Part shown: positions 27,722 to 35,901 of the stretch, in pieces
How the letters are laid out: every line of letters begins with the position of its first letter
Position numbering within the stretch: position 1 is the first letter of the stretch
NCBI RefSeq assembly: GCF_038562635.1
Contig: NZ_JBCFBO010000001.1
Location: 697,869 to 761,868 of the forward strand
DNA length: 64,000 nucleotides
Reading direction: 5' to 3'
From: Methanobacterium sp.
Lineage (GTDB): Archaea > Methanobacteriota > Methanobacteria > Methanobacteriales > Methanobacteriaceae
The notes under the pieces: model-generated
The model's input: only the letters and a program-made list of their open reading frames with translations
What the model was told of the DNA's origin: nothing
The model's database searches: none
Made by a program: the position numbers and the translations under genes

Positions 27722-27943
27722 TATATACCATATCATAAAGAGTCTAAAACCCTTATTATAGGAGATACAATGAACATCAAAGATGAACAGCTTACTGGAA
27801 AGAATACTCAAATCAGGAATGAAGAAGAGATTAAAAAAGCTATAAATTCCCTTAAAAAGTTAAGGGAATACAACGTTGAAAATGTGATAACTTATCACAG
27901 CTGCCATTCAACGACAATCCCAATCAAAAAATTAAAGAATTAA
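27722..27943 (+). pseudogene. C-terminal remnant of a second MBL-fold hydrolase
   Basis: A frame open from inside the preceding gene encodes YHKESKTLIIGDTMNIKDEQ followed by LTGKN, a charged helix and VITYHSCHS. This matches the last third of an MBL hydrolase (the GD metal motif, a helix with SLKKLREYN, then a terminal YHGG-like site), but nothing of the N-terminal two thirds is present. An ATG at 27770 with GGAGAT upstream could still yield 57 residues. It is probably the tail of a duplicated gene left by deletion. The N-terminal boundary is approximate. Confidence 0.6.
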
Positions 27944-27959
27944 TCTTAGGTGATTAAAA

Positions 27960-28751
27960 ATGATTGATATTCATTTGATTCTGCTTCCATTATTCGGATT
28001 GATTATAGGCCTCCTAGTATCCATGTTTGGTGGTGGTGGAGGAGGATTCTTTGCACCAGTCTTGATATTGTTTTTCGGTGTCACACCACAAGTAGCTGTC
28101 GCTGCTTCTTTAGCATCAGTGTTACCCACCTCAGTAGTAAGCACATTTAGTCACTTTCGCCAGGGCAATGTAGATTTCCGCACAGGATTAATCCTAGGAA
28201 TCGGAGGAATAATAGGTACACTAATAGGAGCTGCCGTTGCCAATATTATTCCGCCTACCCTTTTACAAAGGATTCTGGGTATATTTACGTTGATAATGCT
28301 GATTCCAATGTTGAGAAGTTTAATACAAAGACATCGAAAACTGAAAGAAAAAAATGATGATAAAAAGGAAACATTAACCCTTACCGGTTCTAAAAGAATC
28401 ATAGCATCTTTTTTTGGAGTCGCATCCGGATTATTAGCAGGAATTTTTGGAATAAGTGGAACACCACCAATTGTTGCAGGACTCTACAGCTTAGGCTTAC
28501 CCGCTGCGATGGTGGTAGGTACCTCTGTATTCGTACTTATTTTCAACTCAATTGCAGGTATAGGAGGTTTTTACCTATTAGGACGGTTAGATCTGACTTT
28601 GATTATTCTCCTTGGCGGTGGAGCGGCTGTAGGTGCATTTATAGGACCTCTCCTGCTTAAGAAAATTAATCCTAAGACTTTTGAGAAAATCTATGGACCT
28701 GTAATTATAGGCATAATGGTTATTTTTGGCTTAGGTTTAATACTGGCATGA
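27960..28751 (+). CDS. TSUP (TauE/SafE) sulfite/organosulfur transporter
   Basis: A 263-residue membrane protein with about eight helices carries the TSUP hallmark repeated segments: MFGGGGGGFFAPVLILFFGV near residue 22 and GIFGISGTPPIVAGLYSLG in the second half. A hydrophilic loop (about 120-140) separates the halves. The family exports or imports sulfite, sulfonates and related anions. It lies 16 bases after the MBL remnant with an AGGTGAT site, so it is probably transcribed from the MBL promoter. A T9 run follows. Confidence 0.9.
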   Translation: MIDIHLILLPLFGLIIGLLVSMFGGGGGGFFAPVLILFFGVTPQVAVAASLASVLPTSVVSTFSHFRQGNVDFRTGLILGIGGIIGTLIGAAVANIIPPTLLQRILGIFTLIMLIPMLRSLIQRHRKLKEKNDDKKETLTLTGSKRIIASFFGVASGLLAGIFGISGTPPIVAGLYSLGLPAAMVVGTSVFVLIFNSIAGIGGFYLLGRLDLTLIILLGGGAAVGAFIGPLLLKKINPKTFEKIYGPVIIGIMVIFGLGLILA

Positions 28752-28767
28752 AAAATTAGATATTTCC

Positions 28768-28776
28768 TTTTTTTTT
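28768..28776 (+). terminator. T9 terminator after the TSUP gene
   Basis: Nine consecutive T residues lie about 17 bases after the TSUP stop codon and before the TetR gene, suggesting the TetR gene may also have its own promoter. Confidence 0.45.
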
Positions 28777-28849
28777 AAAAGTTTAAAATACATTTTAACT
28801 ATAATTAAATTAAAATTGATAAAATATTAAAAAAAAATTGTGGTCAAAA

Positions 28850-29404
28850 ATGGTTGTAGAAGATAAAAAAAAGAAAATTCTTGAAGCAGCATTGAAGCTA
28901 TTTAACGAAAAAGGCATAGATAATACTTCAACTTCTCTAATTTCTAAAGAAGCAGGCGTTGCAACAGGGACTCCCTATTTATATTTTGAAAATAAGGTAG
29001 ATTTGATTACTGAATTAGGCACATCTATACAAGAAGAAAGTTTAGGAAGCTTTCTGGATCTTATAGAATCTCTAGTGAGTTATAAATCTTTAAAAAAGTT
29101 CTGGCTCGAAAGAGTAGAGTGGGGAGTGAATAACCCCAATAAACATAAATTTATGATACAATTTAAGTCATCACCCTATAATAATAAAAAAAATACCAAA
29201 CTTAAAATCCCTGATCATGAAAAAAAATTGTTAAATTTAATAGAAGATGGAATTAAAAACAAAACATTGAAGGATTTACCTCCTAAATACATTTCTAAGT
29301 TTTTTTCAGCTCACGTTACATTTACAGTTGAATACATTATCCAGACAAAGACCAAAGAAAGAAAAATATTTTTTGAGACATTTTTTGATGGAATAAAATA
29401 CTAG
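28850..29404 (+). CDS. TetR family transcriptional regulator
   Basis: About 184 residues. The N-terminal helix-turn-helix reads KKKILEAALKLFNEKGIDNTST through TGTPYLYFENKVDLI, typical of TetR. The C-terminal ligand domain is divergent. ATG 28850 has a weak GGTC site; TTG 28838 is the alternative. It follows the MBL-TSUP genes, and the paired palindromes in front of the MBL gene are the only strong palindromes of that type seen near it, so it probably represses that cassette. The inducer is unknown. Confidence 0.9.
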   Translation: MVVEDKKKKILEAALKLFNEKGIDNTSTSLISKEAGVATGTPYLYFENKVDLITELGTSIQEESLGSFLDLIESLVSYKSLKKFWLERVEWGVNNPNKHKFMIQFKSSPYNNKKNTKLKIPDHEKKLLNLIEDGIKNKTLKDLPPKYISKFFSAHVTFTVEYIIQTKTKERKIFFETFFDGIKY

Positions 29405-29708
29405 TAAAAAGTTATTTTCATTGTTTATTAGTTATAGTCCTTAAATGCCGCTTTAAGTTTGAATTTGCATCGTCTCACCAATTATAGAAGTTTGTTGTTT
29501 AAATAATTAGCTTTCTTTCATAAATGTAATATATAACATAAATTATTCTAGATATATTAAAAGTGAAAAACTATTTTAAAATCTCAAAAATATAATTTGG
29601 TAATTGGCAAGTGGTTTATAAATCTAAATAAAATTTATCCTTAAAAATAACACATCATATATCAAAATAATGCTCATTGGGTTCCAAATAGCTTCAGTAA
29701 CCGTCTAT
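29405..29708. other. Intergenic region between convergent genes
   Basis: AT-rich, about 300 bases. No ORF, RNA, or repeat recognised. Confidence 0.35.
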
Positions 29709-30146
29709 TTAAAATGATTTTAAGTATTTTTGTTTAATTTCATCAAACTCATCCTGACTGAGAACTCCCATATCCAATAGTTCTTTAGCTTCTTTTAATT
29801 TGTCTGCTAAACTTTGTTCAGGGTTTTCCTTGTTTTTAACTTGAAAAATACGAAAATTCAACCTGTCTACGAACTCCTGTAAAATCTCCATGCCAGCGAC
29901 GTTTATTTCAATTTTTTTAGAAGTTGCGGCAGTTTCAAGGTATAGCTTGGGCCATTTGGATAAAAACCCTTTACCATAACGAACGTTTAATATATCCCCA
30001 TATTTAATTAGCTCACTCTTTACATTATCTGAAAGAGGATTGTTACTTCTTAAGCTAATGCAAAGCCCTTCATCTTTTAATATAACGCTCCCATAGTTGG
30101 AATTATGGTTACAGGGTAAACTTATTTCTTCTTCTTTTTTCATCAT
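29709..30146 (-). CDS. SHOCT-domain protein
   Basis: A 145-residue soluble protein. The C-terminal segment LADKLKEAKELLDMGVLSQDEFDEIKQKYL (about 113-143) is a clear SHOCT motif. The N-terminal portion is beta-rich, resembling PH-like domains often joined to SHOCT (NVRYGKGFLSKWPKLYLET). AAAAGGAA precedes two adjacent ATG codons. SHOCT domains assist oligomerisation; the role is unknown. Confidence 0.8.
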   Translation of the reverse strand: MMKKEEEISLPCNHNSNYGSVILKDEGLCISLRSNNPLSDNVKSELIKYGDILNVRYGKGFLSKWPKLYLETAATSKKIEINVAGMEILQEFVDRLNFRIFQVKNKENPEQSLADKLKEAKELLDMGVLSQDEFDEIKQKYLKSF

Positions 30147-30574
30147 TTCCTTTTCCTTAGATTAATTGTGTAAAATTAGTAAATAATTCTTGTAAGTTTT
30201 TATATTAAAAAATTTGGTGTATTTTGTGATAGATAAAAAATGCGCAAATATAGATTAGAAAACATTCACAAAAAGCTATTGCGCAACTCGGTTTGGAGAA
30301 ATAATCCCAATGACCAGAAATTTAACATTAAATACACGAAACCTAACTAAAAGTACAACTACATGAACGGACCAGTTAAATGATATGAGATCCAGGTATG
30401 AAAAATAGGCGGTAACTAATGAAATCCTCTTAACTTTACATAGATCAACCCTAATCTAAAAAAAAGGGTAATTATATGATTGTAAATTATGTATTCTGAA
30501 GTAAGTTGGGTGAATTTAGATCATGGTCATGTCCATGATTCAGTTTATGTTTTAAGTTGAATTTTCATTAAAAC
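30147..30574. other. Intergenic region with CATGTCCATGA copy
   Basis: A 428-bp region. At 30520-30540 it has TCATGGTCATGTCCATGA, an inverted repeat containing the CATGTCCATGA 11-mer (30528-30538) also found at 140 and 15546. No ORF is supported. Confidence 0.4.
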
Positions 30575-31243
30575 TCATTTAAGGTACCATTTTTGTAACT
30601 TGTCAGTGATGGCTTTGAAAGTTAATTCAAGTAAGAAAATATCGCTATGTAATGCCTCATCAATTTTTATGACATCTAAATTTTTGGATTTTAAATCTTC
30701 ACATTCCAATATAATCTCCGATAAATCACGCGTACCATAAATTAGAAGTAGTTTATCAAGATCAAACTCTAATAAATCCATATCATCATTTAATATATCA
30801 AATAAGCTATTATTGGAAGATTTATGAACTAAATAATCCATAGATTCTCTTATATTATTTTGTACCTCATTGCTAAAATTCTTACCAAGTGCAGGTGAAA
30901 TTCCTATAGCATAATCTGCACTGCTTATAAGTGCAAACCTTCCCCCAAAAGAGTGACCAACTGCAGTTACTTCTCCATAGTTTTTGAAACGTGAAATAGC
31001 AGTTTCAATGTCTAAAAGAACGTCATCATCCAGATCAAGCTGGTGCTCGCCATGACCACGAAGATCAATACAACCCGTTATAAATCCTTTTTCAGCTATA
31101 CGCCATGCTAAACCTAATGTCTTTTCTTTTGTACCACCATAACCATGAACCACAACAACAGCTCCTTTTGGATCTTGAGGAGTAATAGTCACGCAAGGTA
31201 CCTTAAAACCATCGCCATCAATAAATTCTCTCATAATCTTCAT
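30575..31243 (-). CDS. Alpha/beta hydrolase
   Basis: A 222-residue hydrolase has HGYGGTKE as oxyanion region, nucleophile elbow GHSFGG, likely acid in YGTRDLSE and His in DEALHSDIF. It may be an esterase or acylaminopeptidase-type enzyme acting on a small substrate. GGTG precedes the ATG. It is in the same direction as and 42 bases downstream of the flavin reductase gene, so the two may form an operon under HxlR control. The substrate is unknown. Confidence 0.87.
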   Translation of the reverse strand: MKIMREFIDGDGFKVPCVTITPQDPKGAVVVVHGYGGTKEKTLGLAWRIAEKGFITGCIDLRGHGEHQLDLDDDVLLDIETAISRFKNYGEVTAVGHSFGGRFALISSADYAIGISPALGKNFSNEVQNNIRESMDYLVHKSSNNSLFDILNDDMDLLEFDLDKLLLIYGTRDLSEIILECEDLKSKNLDVIKIDEALHSDIFLLELTFKAITDKLQKWYLK

Positions 31244-31285
31244 TTAAAACACCTTAACTAATTTTTAAACCATAAATTGTGAAAC

Positions 31286-31846
31286 TCATTGTTTTAGGTA
31301 TTTTCCTTCTTTATAGGCTAAACCGACCTTATCCCCTAATTCCCAGTAAGATGCATTAGCAGAAGTGAATAATAATGGATTTATTTTATAAAAATCTAAT
31401 TTTCCATTAGTTATGCATTCTTCATTTACATAGGTTTCAATAACTTCACCTATGAAAATATCACGGCCAGGAAGGTCAACTGTTTTTGTAAGTTTACAAA
31501 GCATATTTACAGGACAGTCTTCGATTAACGGTGCCTTATCTACTTTACCACAAAATGTTTTAAAAACAGTTGATTTATCAGTATTACTGCCAGAAATAAG
31601 GCCCACATAATCTGTTTCCTTCATTTGATCTACTGAAGGTATATTAACACCAAAATATCCATTTTCTTTGATCCCAATGTTTGTGTAATGTGGATCAACT
31701 GAACCAATATAAACATATGTAGTAGGTCTAGGTGCTAAAAGTCCAAAACATCCATAAGTGGCAAAATTAGCTTTTCCTTTAACGATTGAACTCGCTATAC
31801 AAACAGGAACTGGAAATGGAACAACTTTAGTTTTAACTTTTGACAT
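31286..31846 (-). CDS. Flavin reductase-like (flavoredoxin family) protein
   Basis: A 186-residue FMN-binding split-barrel protein of the flavin reductase domain family: VPFPVPVCIASSIVKGKANFAT, then a central GYFGVNIPSVDQMKETDYVG and PVNMLCKLTKTVDLPGRDIFIGEV. It probably binds FMN and passes electrons. A GAGGT site precedes the ATG. It diverges from an HxlR regulator through a 112-bp spacer with three matching heptamers, a common arrangement for redox-controlled flavoproteins. Confidence 0.88.
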   Translation of the reverse strand: MSKVKTKVVPFPVPVCIASSIVKGKANFATYGCFGLLAPRPTTYVYIGSVDPHYTNIGIKENGYFGVNIPSVDQMKETDYVGLISGSNTDKSTVFKTFCGKVDKAPLIEDCPVNMLCKLTKTVDLPGRDIFIGEVIETYVNEECITNGKLDFYKINPLLFTSANASYWELGDKVGLAYKEGKYLKQ

Positions 31847-31874
31847 GATTAACCTCTCAAATCTTTCTATCCCC

Positions 31875-31940
31875 TACTTTTACACCATAAATTATTTATA
31901 TATACCAGTAGGGCAAAAGTAACATTATTTCCTAAAAGTA
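31875..31940. promoter_or_regulatory. Heptamer operator sites in the flavin reductase/HxlR spacer
   Basis: TACTTTT (31875-31881) and its inverse AAAAGTA (31915-31921) flank the AT-rich TATA region ATTATTTATATATA (about 31889-31902). A second AAAAGTA follows at 31934-31940. This suggests that the divergent HxlR protein controls both promoters. Confidence 0.5.
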
Positions 31941-31958
31941 AGTAATGAGTAGATTAAC

Positions 31959-32285
31959 ATGAGATATAAAAAAGAGAATAGATGCAAACTAGTAGATGCA
32001 ATGGGAATTATTGGAAATAAATGGAATCTCCTAATCATCTGGCATCTCCGTGAACAGAAATTAAGATTTACAGAGCTTCAAAAAAAGATGTACAATGTTA
32101 ACCCAAAAACCATCACAAAACACCTGCGAGACCTTGAAGAGAATAAAATCATAAAAAGAGCCGTATACCCTGAAGTTCCTCCCAGAGTAGAATATTCATT
32201 AACAGATAGGGGAATAGAGTTGATCCCCATTTTAAAGTCTATTATGGGATGGGCCTCAAAATATATGGGTATTGAGTTAGAATAG
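31959..32285 (+). CDS. HxlR family winged-helix regulator
   Basis: A 108-residue DNA-binding protein matches HxlR: IIGNKWNLLIIWHL, RFTELQKKMYNVNPKTITKHLRDLEE recognition region, then a winged part with PPRVEYSLTDRG. Cys9 precedes the winged-helix, at the position used as a redox sensor in bacterial YodB/HypR-type relatives. It diverges from the flavin reductase gene and probably regulates it. The sensing chemistry is inferred. Confidence 0.92.
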   Translation: MRYKKENRCKLVDAMGIIGNKWNLLIIWHLREQKLRFTELQKKMYNVNPKTITKHLRDLEENKIIKRAVYPEVPPRVEYSLTDRGIELIPILKSIMGWASKYMGIELE

Positions 32286-32612
32286 TTAAAAAAAGCGTGT
32301 AAAATTAAATATAAAAAGATAATTTTAAATTATTTTTGGAAAAGTAGCTACTCTGCTAAAATAAGTCGCATTTACCGAATTGGGTAATCTTGTTTATTTA
32401 AGTTTATATAACATTTTTACTATTTTATGCCAGATGATAAAGATTTAAAAATAGAAAGTTAATTTAAAAGATAAAACTTGTACTTGGCCGGAAATTTATA
32501 TTTAAAAATAAAGATGATCGTTAGAATAACATTTATATATAAATTCAACCAATCTCCTAAAACACAAAAATAAATTTAATCATTTAATCAAAACTTAAAG
32601 GTGATTCTATAT
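32286..32612. other. AT-rich intergenic region
   Basis: No ORF or repeat recognised. TATA-like stretches around 32532-32541 could serve the downstream small gene. Confidence 0.35.
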
Positions 32613-32819
32613 ATGGTAAATTTACTGCTCAGCACTTCAATATGGAAATTAGGCGGCGCAGCAAAACTGGGAGGGCTTGGAAAGATAGGTTTTCTTGGTA
32701 AACTGGGTCTTCTTGGAATATTTGGAATGATAGCAATAGTAGTTGTAGTGCTTATTATACTGGCCATAGTTGCATTCTTCCTGTTTAAATTCATGAACAG
32801 ATCCAAAAGAGTACATTAA
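32613..32819 (+). CDS. Small Gly/Leu-rich membrane protein, 68 aa
   Basis: The N-terminal third is a run of short repeats around GGxGKxGxLGKLGLLG (about residues 9-34), followed by one long hydrophobic helix of about 25 residues and a basic tail (NRSKRVH). An AGGTGAT site lies 7 nt before ATG 32613; an upstream GTG overlaps this site. The layout suggests a small membrane peptide with a glycine-zipper-like part. Its function is unknown. Confidence 0.7.
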   Translation: MVNLLLSTSIWKLGGAAKLGGLGKIGFLGKLGLLGIFGMIAIVVVVLIILAIVAFFLFKFMNRSKRVH

Positions 32820-32997
32820 ATTTCTTTTTACCATTTAATTTTTCATTTATGCAATAGCTTAAATGTTATAAAATTCATGAACTTTTGTTTTTTTTATATT
32901 TATTCGGTTAAATTTGTTTTTTACTTTTCACATGCTCTTAGGTTAGATATATCGAACCTCAAAACAAGTTATTTATAACACTTATGGAGGAATTGAA

Positions 32998-33294
32998 GTG
33001 ATAACAAACAATGTAATGCTGAAATTAAAAGATAACAACAATAAAATTATTTCAAATGTGAAAGAAGAACTGCTGAGTATGAAAGGCAATATCGAATTCC
33101 TAAAGGACATCACAGTAGAATTAAATATCCGTGAAGGAGCATCAAATTTTGACATTTTGTTTGTTACAACATTTGAATCAATGGCAGATTTCGATGCTTA
33201 CCTCACCCATCCAGTTCATGTTAAGGTCTCGCAAAATATTGGAAGTAATATAGAAGAAAGTGCAGCTGTTTGTTTTGAGTCAAGTATAAATTAA
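32998..33294 (+). CDS. Dabb (stress-response A/B barrel) domain protein
   Basis: A 98-residue dimeric alpha/beta-barrel-type protein begins with GTG 32998 after a GGAGG site 7 nt upstream. The Dabb pattern is visible: NNVMLKLKDNN, a helix, LKDITVELNIREGASNFDILFVTTFESMADFDAYLTHPVHVKV. Homologs in bacteria and plants are stress-associated and their reaction is usually unknown. It is monocistronic, near a convergent dihydrolipoamide-dehydrogenase-like gene. Confidence 0.88.
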   Translation: MITNNVMLKLKDNNNKIISNVKEELLSMKGNIEFLKDITVELNIREGASNFDILFVTTFESMADFDAYLTHPVHVKVSQNIGSNIEESAAVCFESSIN

Positions 33295-33400
33295 ATTATG
33301 TTTTATGTGTGGCAGATATCTTAAATATAGCTTATTAATCTGTTATATTAACTGAAAAGAGTAAGGTAAACCAATATGATATTGATTTATCTAGAATTTT

Positions 33401-34690
33401 TTACTCAAACCTTGCAAAAAATCTTAGCAGCTTGTATATCGCATCTGTAGAAGGGTGCACTTCCATAAAATCATCAAAATCATCTACTTTTTGCCCTTCC
33501 CTCAAGAGCTTGGACATATAAGCCATGCTTGTACGTGATGAAGGCGAAATTGAAAATATTTCATTTATATCCCCGTCTTCGCTGACATTCATCTTTGTAA
33601 GGCCTGTTTTACCGTCATGTACTCTCCAAAAAGATCCAGGGCCTGCAGAGCCTTTCATATGTCCATTAATACCATCCGTTTTATTTTCAGCATTTATAAA
33701 TGCCACGTCCTGCTGCAGTGAAATTGCACTTGGTATAAACCTGTAATCCATCTCCTTAAAGATTCCACAGGCGTTTCTTGCTGCTGTGATCCCTTCTGCC
33801 CTTGCAACTGGTGTCGTGCCTATTCCCCCAGTTACGTCTCCAGCTGCATATATATCTTCATGGCTTGTCTGCATCATTTTATTTACAAGTATATTTTTCC
33901 TTTCTCCAAGATCTACAATATTAGATACAATTTCAGAATTTGGGACCATACCTGTTGCAAAAAATGTGAGCCCATTCATTTCTCCATTATCAGTAGAAAT
34001 GCCGTCTTTATGAATACTGCTTACGTTTAAATTTTCATGTATGGTGACATCAGGAATTAGATTTTGAGTGACATATCTTTTAATATCCTCGTCAAGCATT
34101 TTTAAAAACTTATTTCTGCATAAAACATTCACTTTAGTTCCGAATCCAGAAAATACATTTGCAAACTCTGCGGCGATAACCCCGCTCCCAATAATATTCA
34201 GTTCTTCTGGGAGTTCTGTTAAACTCAATATATCTTTATAAGTTAGGGCATTTTCAAATCCTTCAGTTTGGGGAACAAACGGCTTTACACCTGTTGCTAT
34301 TATCAATTTATCATATTCAAGCTCTTCACCATCAAAAATAACTTTACTGTCATCAAGACTTGCGTTACCCCTTTTAATTTCCACACCGGCATCAATGGTT
34401 TCTGTTTCAAGTATGTGCCTTATTTTGGCCACGGTCTCTTTAATGCCATCTATAAGTTTATCAAAATGCAGCTGGTAATCGCAGTCAATCAAACCCAAAT
34501 TTTTGAAATTCTGTGCATCATTTATGAATTTTGCAACGTCATTTAAACCAGTAACCATAACACATCCTTCATTAAGACATGTGCCTCCAATTTTATCTCT
34601 TTCAATAAGAGTTACGCTTTCTCCAATGCTTGATGCTTCAATTGCAGCAGTTCTGCCTGCAGGCCCTCCCCCAATAACTACAATATCCAT
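33401..34690 (-). CDS. Dihydrolipoamide dehydrogenase-like flavoprotein
   Basis: A 429-residue class-I pyridine nucleotide-disulfide oxidoreductase. Features are the FAD Rossmann motif IGGGPAGRTAAIEA, the redox disulfide CLNEGC (in GGTCLNEGCV), the NAD(P) segment IIGSGVIAAEFANVF and the FAD-binding AAGDVTGG. The C-terminal dimer domain is present but somewhat short, and the usual C-terminal HAHPT is read here as VHPST. It may reduce a thiol or quinone-like substrate; no 2-oxoacid dehydrogenase genes are nearby. A GGAGGAAA site precedes the ATG. Confidence 0.9.
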   Translation of the reverse strand: MDIVVIGGGPAGRTAAIEASSIGESVTLIERDKIGGTCLNEGCVMVTGLNDVAKFINDAQNFKNLGLIDCDYQLHFDKLIDGIKETVAKIRHILETETIDAGVEIKRGNASLDDSKVIFDGEELEYDKLIIATGVKPFVPQTEGFENALTYKDILSLTELPEELNIIGSGVIAAEFANVFSGFGTKVNVLCRNKFLKMLDEDIKRYVTQNLIPDVTIHENLNVSSIHKDGISTDNGEMNGLTFFATGMVPNSEIVSNIVDLGERKNILVNKMMQTSHEDIYAAGDVTGGIGTTPVARAEGITAARNACGIFKEMDYRFIPSAISLQQDVAFINAENKTDGINGHMKGSAGPGSFWRVHDGKTGLTKMNVSEDGDINEIFSISPSSRTSMAYMSKLLREGQKVDDFDDFMEVHPSTDAIYKLLRFFARFE

Positions 34691-35057
34691 AAAATTTCCT
34701 CCGCAGAATTTTGAATTTAAATTTAATACGCATTTAAATATCTGATTTTTATTATAAAGCTTTATTTCCGGTTAATTTTGTAACCTAGATATCATTATAC
34801 ATCATATTCAATATTATGCAATTAATAATAGTTTAAAATAGATTTATAATTGATAAAGTTCTCCATGTCAGCCATTACCATTACCTCTAGATTTATTTAT
34901 CATGCTCAATTATATGGACATTTTTTAAAAATCTTTAGCATATTTTTATATGTTAAGAGTACATATTAAAATTGATTAAAAAATTCATTTATAAAAACAA
35001 AAGATTAAGTTTATAACCATACTTTACAGCTAAAATTTAAATAAGAGGAGATTTTCA
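34691..35057. other. Divergent promoter region before hypC
   Basis: It holds promoters for the flavoprotein and hypC genes. A likely hypC TATA box is near 35010-35018. No ORF was recognised. Confidence 0.4.
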
Positions 35058-35294
35058 ATGTGTATCGCAGCACCAGCACAAATAGTAGAAATTAACGATA
35101 ATGTAGCAGTTGTTGACTTTGGAGGCGTAAGACAAAACGCCAAACTTGATTTAGTCGAAGATGTTGAAGTAGGTAGATATGTACTCGTTCACTCGGGATA
35201 TGCCATAGAAGTTCTAAGTGATCAGGAAGCTAAAGATTCCTTAGAAGCATGGGAAGAACTGCTAAAAGTATTAGATGAAGAAGACAACCAGTAA
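35058..35294 (+). CDS. hypC: [NiFe]-hydrogenase maturation chaperone HypC
   Basis: HypC carries the Fe(CN)2CO centre during [NiFe]-hydrogenase maturation, with HypD. The 78 residues have the diagnostic N-terminus MCIAAPAQIVEI with the essential Cys2, the core VDFGGVRQNAKLDLVEDVEVGRYVLVHSGYAIEVL and an acidic tail. A GAGGAGAT site precedes the ATG. It stands alone; other hyp genes are outside the window. Methanogens of this order need it for Frh, Mvh and Eha/Ehb hydrogenases. Confidence 0.96.
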   Translation: MCIAAPAQIVEINDNVAVVDFGGVRQNAKLDLVEDVEVGRYVLVHSGYAIEVLSDQEAKDSLEAWEELLKVLDEEDNQ

Positions 35295-35372
35295 TTTAAT
35301 TTTTTTAAATCTTATTTCATCTAAATTTCTATTTTAATTTATCAATTTTATTTTAAAATAATTATCAACATG

Positions 35373-35744
35373 TTAATTAGTTTTTAAGAGTGTTTTAATG
35401 GCATTTTCTAAATCTTTTCCCATAAAAGGTTTGGTTATGTAACTGCAGTGCCCTATTTGTCGGGCTCGTTCTAATAATTCCCTATTGGTACTGGCCGTGA
35501 GGTATATAATAGGTATCTTTAGAGTTCCAACGATTTTTTTAGCTGCATCTATTCCATTTATTTTTCCCTTAAGCAAGATATCCATTAAAACCAGATCTGG
35601 TTTGTATTCATATGCTTTTTCAACTGCTTCCTCTCCAGAAGAAATTACAGGAAGTACAATAAAACCTAAACCTTTTAATCTATTTTCGATATCTAAAGCA
35701 ACTATATTTTCGTCTTCTACAACTAAAATTTTTATATTTTCCAT
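35373..35744 (-). CDS. Single-domain response regulator (receiver)
   Basis: A 123-residue stand-alone receiver with acidic pocket ILVVEDEN, phospho-acceptor in DLVLMDI, switch LTAS and TKPF lysine. It is similar to the receiver at 14978-15421, including LLKGKINGIDAAKKI. AAAAGGGAT precedes the ATG. It diverges from the histidine kinase at 35902 with 157 bases between, so the two are a likely signalling pair. No output domain is present, so it probably works by protein-protein contact. Confidence 0.92.
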   Translation of the reverse strand: MENIKILVVEDENIVALDIENRLKGLGFIVLPVISSGEEAVEKAYEYKPDLVLMDILLKGKINGIDAAKKIVGTLKIPIIYLTASTNRELLERARQIGHCSYITKPFMGKDLENAIKTLLKTN

Positions 35745-35901
35745 TTAAATCCCTTTTAGCGCCATATTAATTATTAATATACGTTTAAACTTATTTTTAA
35801 TAAATTAAACGCCTATTATATTAACACATTTATTTATTAATGATATAAAGGTTATATTATAGATATTAATCATTCCAACGTAAAGTCAGGTTGATGAACC
35901 C

